The notes below the pieces were generated by a model. It ran no database searches, was not told where the DNA came from, and saw only the letters and a program-made list of their open reading frames with translations. This document shows positions 1 through 4,501 of a stretch of DNA of 7,480 bases, one piece after another. The stretch's first letter is position 1, and each line of letters opens with the position of its first letter. The DNA is from Hyphomonadaceae bacterium. Lineage in GTDB: Bacteria; Pseudomonadota; Alphaproteobacteria; Caulobacterales; Aquidulcibacteraceae. A program made the position numbers and the translations under genes. The stretch is taken from assembly GCA_025458365.1 (NCBI GenBank), contig JALOSP010000055.1, positions 1 through 7,480 on the forward strand, given 5' to 3'.

Positions 1-417
1 CGCGATCAGAACATGTTTGGCCGTGACCAGCCGCCCGTCACCGAGAAGCACTTGGTTGTCACCGGCCAGTACGGCTTTGTGATGGAAGATCTCCACCCCC
101 GAATTGTTCAGATTGCGGGTGTAGATACCGCTCAACCGGTCCACTTCAGCGGCCACATTGTCGCGCAGCACCGTCCAGTCAAACCGGGCGTTCTCGAAGG
201 TCCAGCCATAGCCGGGCGCAATGTCGGTCATCTCGTGACCAAACTCGCTGGCATAGACGAACAGTTTCTTCGGCACACAGCCGCGGATCACGCATGTGCC
301 GCCAACCCGGAACTCCTCGGCAATGGCAACCCGCGCGCCAAAGCCGGCACTCATCCGGGCGGCGCGAACGCCTCCGGACCCGGCACCGATGACAAACAGA
401 TCATAGGTCTCGGACAT
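1..417 (-). CDS. gor: Glutathione-disulfide reductase, N-terminal part (cut by window edge)
   Basis: This FAD enzyme uses NADPH to reduce glutathione disulfide in the cytoplasm. The visible 139 residues start MSETYDLFVIGAGSGG, with the FAD-binding GxGxxG at residues 11-16. The redox-active disulfide motif follows, GTCVIRGCVPKK, with Cys42 and Cys47. The Arg between the cysteines and the VPKK ending are typical of glutathione reductase rather than lipoamide dehydrogenase or mercuric reductase. The ATG at 415-417 is preceded by GGAGAG about 7 nt upstream, a good ribosome binding site. The rest of the gene, with the NADPH and dimerisation domains, lies beyond position 1. The preceding minus-strand gene ends 68 nt upstream with no terminator visible between, so the two may be co-transcribed. 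Family call is firm; the symbol rests on the motif. Confidence 0.93.
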   Translation of the reverse strand, partial: MSETYDLFVIGAGSGGVRAARMSAGFGARVAIAEEFRVGGTCVIRGCVPKKLFVYASEFGHEMTDIAPGYGWTFENARFDWTVLRDNVAAEVDRLSGIYTRNLNNSGVEIFHHKAVLAGDNQVLLGDGRLVTAKHVLIA

Positions 418-485
418 GGGTCTCTCCAGAATGGGCTGTGCGGACCGGGGCACAGGCGCTGCGATAACTGACGGGGACTGCGGGG

Positions 486-1388
486 TCAGTCCGCAAGGCG
501 ACCCAACCGGGCATTACGGCAACACTGTGTGAACAGCGCCATCGCATCGTCAATCCAGTGATCGAGGGCTTGCTGCATTGCATCCGTCATCAGCCAGGTC
601 GAGCCATTACCAGCCGACACGTCGCGCAGGAAACCAATATCAAAGGCGTGCTGCATGATGCTGCGCAGATGAACCACCGAGACATTCAGTGACTGGGCCA
701 GCGCAGCAAGGTCAAGCCCGGTCACAGTGCGCCGGTCAGGCGATGCCCACGCGGCTTCCACGACCGCAAACAGGGCAATCAGGCCGCAGTCCCGCTGGAC
801 GAAGTCCAGCATCGCCGGATGCCGGATCAAAAAGGCCACGCCGTCGGCAAAAGCGTCAAGAGATGCCTGCGCAGCCTGGGCGGCAAACTCCCGGTCACCA
901 TCGATCAGACGCTGCAACCCCGGCTCATCATGGACCATTGCTGAGGCCGTGGCCTGGACAGCCAGCAATTCGCGATGGTGTGCCAACAAGGTCTCTGTTG
1001 GATGCAGCCGCTGCTTGCGCACGAGGCCCGGCTGCGGCTCGGCGCGCAGGAGCTTCAGGTCCAGCATACGGGCCACAATTGCGGCCACTTGTCCCGGGCT
1101 TGCTGTGCGGTGGTCAGCGGCGACTTTCTTCAGGCGTGCAAGCGTCAGCCAGCTGGCCGGATCGTCGTCCCGGGCGGCGGCTGCGATGCAAATTGCAAAA
1201 GTGAAAACCAGGTGCCTTGCCCCGCGCAACAAGACCTTGGCCAGCACACCAGGACGGGCGTAGAGCTGTCGATATCCGCGAACATAGGCTTCGCGCGCTT
1301 CGCTGGCCCTGTTGCCTGCGACTTGAGGTAAAGCTTGGGCAGAGTGATCGAGGCTGCCAGCACATGTCACACTTGCCAATGATGCCAT
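486..1388 (-). CDS. Unrecognised protein with two winged-helix-like segments
   Basis: I do not recognise this family. From the ATG at 1386-1388 the product is 300 residues, mostly helical, Ala/Leu-rich and soluble, with no signal peptide. Two segments look like winged helix-turn-helix folds: about 79-135 (helices around LARLKKVAADHR and GQVAAIVARMLDLKLL, then a basic stretch) and about 222-275 (LAALAQSLNVSVVHLRSIMQHA, then GFLRDVSAGNGSTWLMT, which resembles a recognition helix and wing). A DNA-binding role is inference from this pattern only. The start is uncertain: the ATG has no clear ribosome binding site, and the frame stays open to a TTG at 1494-1496, only 3 nt from the tRNA-Asn end, but codon use in the first 60 codons of that longer form is not convincingly coding. 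It lies 68 nt upstream of gor in the same direction. Confidence 0.7.
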   Translation of the reverse strand: MASLASVTCAGSLDHSAQALPQVAGNRASEAREAYVRGYRQLYARPGVLAKVLLRGARHLVFTFAICIAAAARDDDPASWLTLARLKKVAADHRTASPGQVAAIVARMLDLKLLRAEPQPGLVRKQRLHPTETLLAHHRELLAVQATASAMVHDEPGLQRLIDGDREFAAQAAQASLDAFADGVAFLIRHPAMLDFVQRDCGLIALFAVVEAAWASPDRRTVTGLDLAALAQSLNVSVVHLRSIMQHAFDIGFLRDVSAGNGSTWLMTDAMQQALDHWIDDAMALFTQCCRNARLGRLAD

Positions 1389-1499
1389 GCTTGCCCGCCC
1401 AAACCCGTGTCCATTCGCACTGACGACTGCGCCCGCCACACTGTCAGGTCTTGAAGATCGCTCCACACCGACACCCGGCTTGCAGAACGTGTGCAACGG

Positions 1500-1575
1500 T
1501 GGCTCCCCGAGCAGGGCTCGAACCTGCGACCCAGCGATTAACAGTCGCTTGCTCTACCGACTGAGCTATCGAGGA
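1500..1575 (-). tRNA. tRNA-Asn (anticodon GTT)
   Basis: The minus strand folds as a complete 76-nt cloverleaf. The acceptor stem TCCTCGA pairs with TCGGGGA (one U-G pair), followed by discriminator G and an encoded CCA. The D arm is GCTC...GAGC. The anticodon stem AGCGA/TCGCT carries loop CTGTTAA with anticodon GTT at 1540-1542. The T arm is GCAGG-TTCGAGC-CCTGC. No terminator is visible between its 3' end and the next minus-strand gene, so read-through into that gene is possible. Confidence 0.98.
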
Positions 1576-1589
1576 ATACCGTGGGCGGG

Positions 1590-1617
1590 CTTATACCCCT
1601 GCTTCTCTTTCACGCAA
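1590..1617 (-). promoter_or_regulatory. Putative sigma-70-type promoter for tRNA-Asn
   Basis: On the minus strand, TTGCGT (1612-1617) and TATAAG (1590-1595) are separated by 16 nt. The -10 lies 14 nt before the first tRNA base, placing transcription start a few bases ahead of the mature 5' end, as expected for a tRNA gene. Assigned by eye from hexamer match and position. Confidence 0.6.
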
Positions 1618-1698
1618 GTATCTCACTGCACCGGTTGCCATCTGGTTGACAGCGCTGCGCGCTGCCATCCGTTCACCTGCGCGCATGGACCCGGGCCG

Positions 1699-1718
1699 GC
1701 CGGGCGGATCGGCCCGGC
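1699..1718. other. GC-rich hairpin of unknown role
   Basis: GCCGGGC (1699-1705) pairs with GCCCGGC (1712-1718) across a 6-nt loop. Neither strand has a T-run after it, so it is not a standard terminator by itself. It sits directly downstream of the minus-strand terminator at 1721-1755 and could back it up, or separate it from the tRNA-Asn promoter. Confidence 0.35.
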
Positions 1719-1720
1719 AC

Positions 1721-1755
1721 AAAAAAACGGGACCGGCCTTTTGGACGATCCCGTT
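1721..1755 (-). terminator. Rho-independent terminator
   Basis: On the minus strand AACGGGA (1755-1749) pairs with TCCCGTT (1732-1726). The stem continues inward with TCG and CC against GG and CGG, one mismatch and one wobble, closing on an AAAA tetraloop. The stem runs straight into seven T residues (1727-1721). It is the only strong intrinsic terminator I see in the window. It can end the VOC transcript, whose stop codon is about 150 nt upstream, and/or a short RNA starting near 1788. Confidence 0.88.
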
Positions 1756-1788
1756 GGAAAGTTGGGTATGGTGGGGTGTCTTCGTGGG
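1721..1788 (-). ncRNA. Candidate small RNA ending at the 1721-1755 terminator
   Basis: This is inference from signals, not homology. On the minus strand a promoter-like pair, TTAACC (1817-1822) and CAGAAT (1795-1800) with 16-nt spacing, overlaps a CtrA-type box and precedes the terminator by a short distance. An RNA starting near 1788 would be about 68 nt. It would carry a single-stranded, C-rich and purine-poor stretch (ACACCCCACC, then CCCAACTTTCC) followed by the terminator hairpin, the usual shape of a base-pairing small RNA. A 7-bp inverted repeat TGTCTTC/GAAGACA (1777-1794, loop of 4) spans the predicted start; if the RNA began earlier, this would be a 5' hairpin. Alternatively the region is just the structured 3' UTR of the VOC mRNA. 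No open reading frame of note is present. Confidence 0.35.
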
Positions 1789-1816
1789 AAGACAATTCTG
1801 CTTATGCCGATTCCAT

Positions 1817-1834
1817 GGTTAAGCACGCGTTAAC
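1817..1834 (-). promoter_or_regulatory. CtrA-type binding box overlapping a putative -35
   Basis: The sequence reads TTAA-N7-TTAAC on both strands (TTAA 1819-1822, TTAAC 1830-1834), the full consensus of the alphaproteobacterial cell-cycle regulator CtrA. On the minus strand the second half-site forms a possible -35, TTAACC. GATTC, the GANTC methylation target of CcrM, occurs at 1809-1813 between box and -10, and again at 1847-1851 and 1857-1861. Binding is not shown; the box match itself is exact. Confidence 0.5.
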
Positions 1835-1863
1835 AGGCAGCAGAAAGATTCCGATTGATTCAC

Positions 1864-1882
1864 CAAGGTGAAGAGCACCTTG
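1864..1882. other. Hairpin 20 nt beyond the VOC stop codon
   Basis: CAAGGTG (1864-1870) and CACCTTG (1876-1882) form a perfect 7-bp stem with a 5-nt loop. An alternative 6-bp hairpin, TTCACC/GGTGAA (1859-1872, 2-nt loop), overlaps it and cannot form at the same time. Neither has a T-run, so this is more likely a 3'-UTR structure protecting the VOC mRNA than a terminator. Confidence 0.4.
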
Positions 1883-1901
1883 AAACGTACCGTCCGGGCA
1901 G

Positions 1902-2336
1902 TCACATTGTCCCATAACTGACCACTTCCCACTCGATCCCGTCGGGGTCGTAGAAATAGAAGCTGTCCGGGCCGGGATCGTAACTGCCATCGTTGAAGGG
2001 GGTGAGGCCTGCATCGATGACCTTCTGGCGGGTCGCGGCAAGGTCGGCCACCTGAACGCCCACATGGTTCAAAGGCATGCCCTTGGCATACTTGCGAGGC
2101 AGACCGGGTGTCAAAGAAGGCTGGTAGAGTGCGATATAGTTGCCTCCAGTCCCCACGTGGATCACGTGACCGCCGCGCGGGTGATCTTCTTCCCAGCGAA
2201 CATGCCAGCCAAACAGGTCCATCAGCAGGCGTGCCGTCGCCCCGGTATCGCTGACCGTGAGGTTCACATGTTCGATGTTTGCGGCGGCTGAAGACGCGGG
2301 TGCGGGCTTGCAGGTCATGGTTGCAGCATCTGTCAT
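1902..2336 (-). CDS. VOC-superfamily (glyoxalase/bleomycin-resistance fold) protein, likely SoxR target
   Basis: A 144-residue soluble protein of the vicinal-oxygen-chelate fold, with two beta-alpha-beta-beta-beta units: about 20-75 (IEHVNLTVSD through YIALYQP) and 88-142 (LNHVGVQVAD through DPDGIEWEVVSY). Candidate metal ligands are His23, His91 and Glu137, with Gln72 or a nearby residue in the fourth position. The family includes glyoxalase I, ring-cleaving dioxygenases, fosfomycin-modifying enzymes and drug-sequestering proteins, and the sequence does not pick one. The ATG at 2334-2336 is chosen because AAGGAAA lies 6-12 nt upstream; the frame stays open further to 2387 but that would cover the promoter. 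It diverges from soxR, with a SoxR operator between them. A role in handling redox-active or electrophilic compounds is inference. Confidence 0.9.
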   Translation of the reverse strand: MTDAATMTCKPAPASSAAANIEHVNLTVSDTGATARLLMDLFGWHVRWEEDHPRGGHVIHVGTGGNYIALYQPSLTPGLPRKYAKGMPLNHVGVQVADLAATRQKVIDAGLTPFNDGSYDPGPDSFYFYDPDGIEWEVVSYGTM

Positions 2337-2372
2337 TGAGGTTTCCTTTTGGCCGGACTGTTGACAGACACC

Positions 2373-2403
2373 CTTTTGCAAGCTCAACCTTGATTGAGGT
2401 CAA
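2373..2403 (-). promoter_or_regulatory. SoxR-dependent promoter of the VOC gene
   Basis: On the minus strand, -35 TTGACC (2398-2403) and a poor -10, CAAAAG (2373-2378), are separated by 19 bp. This over-long spacer is the hallmark of MerR-family activated promoters, which the regulator untwists to let RNA polymerase engage. The operator starts at the last two bases of the -35, as in E. coli soxS. The 5' leader to the VOC ATG would be about 30 nt. Confidence 0.8.
2382..2399. promoter_or_regulatory. SoxR operator (sox box)
   Basis: Read on the minus strand the 18-bp site is CCTCAATCAAGGTTGAGC. The half-sites CCTCAA and TTGAG match the E. coli soxS operator (CCTCAA...TTGAGG) except for the last base; the central 6 bp differ. 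It lies inside the VOC promoter spacer, 26 nt from the soxR start codon, so SoxR bound here could also affect its own expression. Match is from memory of the published site. Confidence 0.82.
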
Positions 2404-2412
2404 GCCATCCGT

Positions 2413-2418
2413 GGAGGA
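2413..2418 (+). promoter_or_regulatory. Ribosome binding site fixing the soxR GTG start
   Basis: GGAGGA lies 7 nt before the GTG at 2426-2428, an ideal spacing. This excludes the longer in-frame version starting at 2279, which would read through the VOC coding region and the sox box, and the GTG at 2411, which overlaps the site. Confidence 0.8.
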
Positions 2419-2425
2419 AAATGCA

Positions 2426-2893
2426 GTGGCCCCCGTCACCATCACAATTGGCGAACTGGCCGCACGGACCGGGATGAGCGTGTCAGCCTTGCGTTTCCAC
2501 GAGGCGCGTGGCCTGCTGGCCCCGCACCGCACGAGCGGCAACCAGAGACGCTACCTGCGCTCGGACATCCGCCGCGTCTCGTTCATCCTGATCGCGCAGA
2601 ACCTGGGGATGAGTGTGGCCGAGATCTCAACAGCTCTGGCCTCCCTGCCCCATGGCCGCACGCCGACGCCTGCAGATTGGGCCGCCATCAGCACACAGCT
2701 GAAACAGCGTTTGGATGCCGCCATTGCCCGCCTGACACGGACCCGCGATGTGCTCGACGGCTGTATCGGATGCGGCTGCCTGTCGCTGACGCATTGCGGG
2801 CTTTACAATCGCGACGACAGGGCGGGCATCACCGGTCCCGGGCCGCGCTATGCGCTCGGCGATCCGGTGGCCACCGAGGCTGGTGACGCATGA
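2426..2893 (+). CDS. soxR: SoxR, redox-sensing MerR-family transcription activator
   Basis: A 155-residue regulator, almost the length of E. coli SoxR (154). Residues 5-75 form the MerR winged helix-turn-helix (TIGELAARTGMSVSALRF, then RRYLRSDIRRVSFI). Residues 80-110 are the dimerisation coiled coil. The [2Fe-2S] site follows as CIGCGCLSLTHC, Cys113, 116, 118 and 124, the exact CX2CXCX5C spacing that distinguishes SoxR from other MerR proteins. SoxR is activated when the cluster is oxidised, in many non-enteric bacteria by redox-cycling small molecules. Translation starts at GTG with a strong ribosome binding site. One oddity: residues 24-26 are F-H-E where the family nearly always has F-Y-E. 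The only target visible here is the divergent VOC gene; there is no soxS. Its own promoter is not clear. Confidence 0.95.
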   Translation: MAPVTITIGELAARTGMSVSALRFHEARGLLAPHRTSGNQRRYLRSDIRRVSFILIAQNLGMSVAEISTALASLPHGRTPTPADWAAISTQLKQRLDAAIARLTRTRDVLDGCIGCGCLSLTHCGLYNRDDRAGITGPGPRYALGDPVATEAGDA

Positions 2894-2905
2894 CGACGGA
2901 AAGGG

Positions 2906-2979
2906 TGGAGGCCTCGCCCGGAATCGAACCGGGGTACACGGATTTGCAGTCCGCTGCGTAACCACTCCGCCACGAGGCC
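2906..2979 (-). tRNA. tRNA-Cys (anticodon GCA)
   Basis: The minus strand gives a 74-nt cloverleaf. Acceptor stem GGCCTCG pairs perfectly with CGAGGCC. U73, the cysteine identity base, and an encoded CCA follow. Anticodon GCA is at 2945-2947 in loop CTGCAAA. The T arm is CCCGG-TTCGATT-CCGGG. It is convergent with soxR, 12 nt away, with no terminator between them. No convincing promoter is seen upstream; the nearest candidate is a weak TTAAGT at 3002-3007. Confidence 0.98.
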
Positions 2980-3001
2980 GTCCGATGTGGTTGGAGGCCG
3001 C

Positions 3002-3023
3002 ACTTAACAGAGCCAGACTTAAC
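3002..3023. repeat. Direct repeat ACTTAAC, two copies 15 nt apart
   Basis: ACTTAAC occurs at 3002-3008 and 3017-3023, upstream of tRNA-Cys. Read on the minus strand this is GTTAAGT twice, and the nearer copy may contain a weak -10. The TTAA half-sites are 11 nt apart, so this is not a CtrA box. The rest of 2980-3214 holds no gene that I can support. Confidence 0.35.
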
Positions 3024-3214
3024 CGTCCATTGATCAGGTGCAATCGGAGGACACCGCGGAACAGTAGCGGCCTCTCCTGCCCTGCCGACACGTCATGACA
3101 AGCCGGTCAAAGCAACGCTGAGTGGACTGGCTTGCCAGCAAGTCGGGTTGAGGCGTAACGTGTTCACGGATTTGTGAGCGGCAGGCAGCGCTCGCCGGAG
3201 ACAGGGATACGATC

Positions 3215-3856
3215 ATGGCGGGACGCAAAGCCGGGATCATCGCCAGCAAGGCGGACCTGTCGCGATACCAGTGGTGGCGCAAATTGCTGCTCGCGGTGTC
3301 CGGCGCAGGCCTCCTCGTGGCCAGCGGCCTCGTTGCCTCGCATTGGGAGCATTATGGCGGCCACGCGGTGATCGAAGGCATCGGCCTTTGCCTGATTGCG
3401 GTGGGAATCCTCGGACGGATGTGGTGCACGCTCTATATCGGCGGCTCCAAGGCTGCCCGGATCGTGACCGACGGCCCCTACTCGATCTGCCGCAATCCGC
3501 TCTATCTGTTCTCCACCATCGCGGCGGCCGGGATCGGCGCGGAATCCGGCACCCTCGCCCTCGGTCTGGCCTATGGCCTGTTCTGCGCCGGGGCGTTCCA
3601 CATCGTGATCGCACGCGAAGAGGGTTTCCTGGCCGCCAATTTCGGTGAAACCTATCGCGGCTATTGCCAGACCACGCCACGGTTCTGGCCCGATCTGTCC
3701 GCCTTCAAATCACCCGACCTGATCGAAGTCAGACCGCATCGTCTGCTGATGACCTTGCTGGATGGTCTGGTGTTCCTGCTGATCATCCCGGTGATGGAAG
3801 GGATCGAGCACCTTCAGTTTGCCGGGATCATCAAGCCGCTGGTCTGGCTGTATTGA
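3215..3856 (+). CDS. ICMT/PEMT-type integral membrane methyltransferase
   Basis: A 213-residue inner-membrane protein of the isoprenylcysteine carboxyl methyltransferase / phospholipid methyltransferase family. Hydrophobic spans are near 24-42, 52-67, 96-132 (probably two) and 176-198. Two family motifs that build the S-adenosylmethionine pocket are clear: GPYSICRNPLYL (87-98), and REEGFLAANFGETYRGY followed by TPRFWP (134-159), with the paired Glu135-Glu136. The substrate cannot be read from sequence: lipid, thiol or isoprenoid targets are all known for the family. Beyond the TPRFWP motif, where many small family members nearly end, about 54 residues follow with one more membrane span. The ATG at 3215 is preceded by AGGGA 7 nt upstream. 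No gene precedes it on the same strand after soxR, so it is probably transcribed alone or with the GNAT gene 145 nt on. Confidence 0.87.
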   Translation: MAGRKAGIIASKADLSRYQWWRKLLLAVSGAGLLVASGLVASHWEHYGGHAVIEGIGLCLIAVGILGRMWCTLYIGGSKAARIVTDGPYSICRNPLYLFSTIAAAGIGAESGTLALGLAYGLFCAGAFHIVIAREEGFLAANFGETYRGYCQTTPRFWPDLSAFKSPDLIEVRPHRLLMTLLDGLVFLLIIPVMEGIEHLQFAGIIKPLVWLY

Positions 3857-3882
3857 GACTGACCCGTACGGCCAGCGCGCCA

Positions 3883-3930
3883 GAGCAGATTTCGTTCAGA
3901 TGGTATCATTTCAACGTATTAAATCTGAGC
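3883..3930. repeat. Imperfect extragenic palindrome
   Basis: An outer stem CAGATTT (3886-3892) / AAATCTG (3921-3927) encloses an inner stem CGTTCAGATG (3893-3902) / CATTTCAACG (3907-3916), with one mismatch, one G-T wobble and a GTAT loop; TATT bulges on the right arm. The edges (GAGCAGATTT...) resemble dispersed intergenic palindromes that I recall from rhizobial genomes, but I cannot confirm membership here. Confidence 0.6.
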
Positions 3931-3944
3931 ACAATCAGCAGTCT

Positions 3945-3983
3945 GGTGCGCAACTTCGTTTCCATGGAAACGAATTGCGCACC
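3945..3983. repeat. Near-perfect 39-nt palindrome upstream of the GNAT gene
   Basis: GGTGCGCAA (3945-3953) plus TTCGTTTCCA (3955-3964) is the exact inverse of TGGAAACGAA (3965-3974) plus TTGCGCACC (3975-3983). Only C3954 is unpaired, giving 19-bp arms and no spacer. It starts 88 nt after the methyltransferase stop and ends 18 nt before the GNAT ATG. There is no T-run on either side, so it is not a standard intrinsic terminator. An operator, a cruciform site or a mobile repeat are the options. Confidence 0.85.
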
Positions 3984-4001
3984 GGGAACCACGGAAACAC
4001 C

Positions 4002-4445
4002 ATGGCCACGATCACCCCCTTGGACAGCACCCACTTCCCGGACTGGGAGCCGCTCTGGCAGAATTACCTCGCCTTTTACAAGGCCAGTGTGCCCGACGAA
4101 ACCACCACTTTGACCTTCAATCGCCTGACCGGGGAGAACGAGCCGATGGGCGGCTTCCTCGCCCGCAGTCCAGCCGGCATGGCCATCGGCATGGTCAACT
4201 GGATCGATCACCGCTCGTGCTGGACGCCCGGCGATTATTGCTATCTGCAAGACCTGTTCGTGGCCCCGGAAGGCCGCGCCAGGGGCGTGGGCAAGGCCTT
4301 GATCGACGCTGTGGTTGATGCCGCCAAAGCGCGCGGCTGTTCGCGCGTCTATTGGCTGACCCATGAGACCAATACGGACGCCATGGTGCTCTATGACCGC
4401 GTGGCCGAAAAAAGCGGGTTTGTGCAGTATCGCGTGATGTGGTGA
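4002..4445 (+). CDS. GNAT-family N-acetyltransferase
   Basis: A 147-residue single-domain acetyltransferase that would move acetyl from acetyl-CoA to an amine. Motif A is clear: YLQDLFVAPEGRARGVGKAL (81-100), with the pyrophosphate-binding pattern R-x-x-G-x-G at 92-97. It is followed by the helix KALIDAVVDAAKARG. Motif B is the WLTHETNTDAMVLYDRVAEKSGF region (118-140), with Asn124 and Tyr131 in the positions usual for the cofactor-side residues. The substrate is not predictable; the WLT-H-x-x-N-x-x-A-x-x-LYD pattern resembles the yeast Hpa2/Hpa3-like branch, which I cannot test. The ATG at 4002 is chosen over longer in-frame extensions because GGAAA lies just upstream and the extension would translate the palindromes. 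It ends 56 nt from the convergent dioxygenase stop, with no terminator visible. Confidence 0.92.
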   Translation: MATITPLDSTHFPDWEPLWQNYLAFYKASVPDETTTLTFNRLTGENEPMGGFLARSPAGMAIGMVNWIDHRSCWTPGDYCYLQDLFVAPEGRARGVGKALIDAVVDAAKARGCSRVYWLTHETNTDAMVLYDRVAEKSGFVQYRVMW

Positions 4446-4501
4446 CCCGAAGGCGACACGTTTCGCATCTCCAAGCCTGCCCGGTCATTCCCGAGCCCTG
4501 G

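Noticed and set aside
1500..1575. tRNA-Asn or tRNA-Cys as an integration (attachment) site
   Set aside because: No integrase gene and no second copy of either tRNA 3' end is found in the window.
1646..1675. Plus-strand TTGACA-like -35 near 1648
   Set aside because: There is no -10 at proper spacing and no plus-strand gene downstream.
1387..1833. Plus-strand open frame of 148 codons across the tRNA-Asn
   Set aside because: It contains SRARTCDPAINSRLLYRLSYRG, the well-known false protein produced by translating the antisense of a tRNA gene; it also crosses the terminator.
2361..2391. Plus-strand TTGACA as a soxR promoter
   Set aside because: The -35 is perfect, but no acceptable -10 is found at 16-19 nt (TCAACC, CAACCT, AACCTT), so I do not call it.
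2850..3098. Plus-strand open frame of 82 codons across the tRNA-Cys
   Set aside because: LARNRTGVHGFAVRC is the antisense translation of the tRNA-Cys; it also overlaps the soxR 3' end in another frame.
3819..4001. In-frame upstream extension of the GNAT gene
   Set aside because: It would overlap the methyltransferase end and translate both palindromes; the ATG at 4002 has a nearby GGAAA and matches the GNAT domain start.
3906..4364. Minus-strand frame of 152 codons
   Set aside because: It is antisense to the GNAT gene and begins in the palindrome region; no motif.
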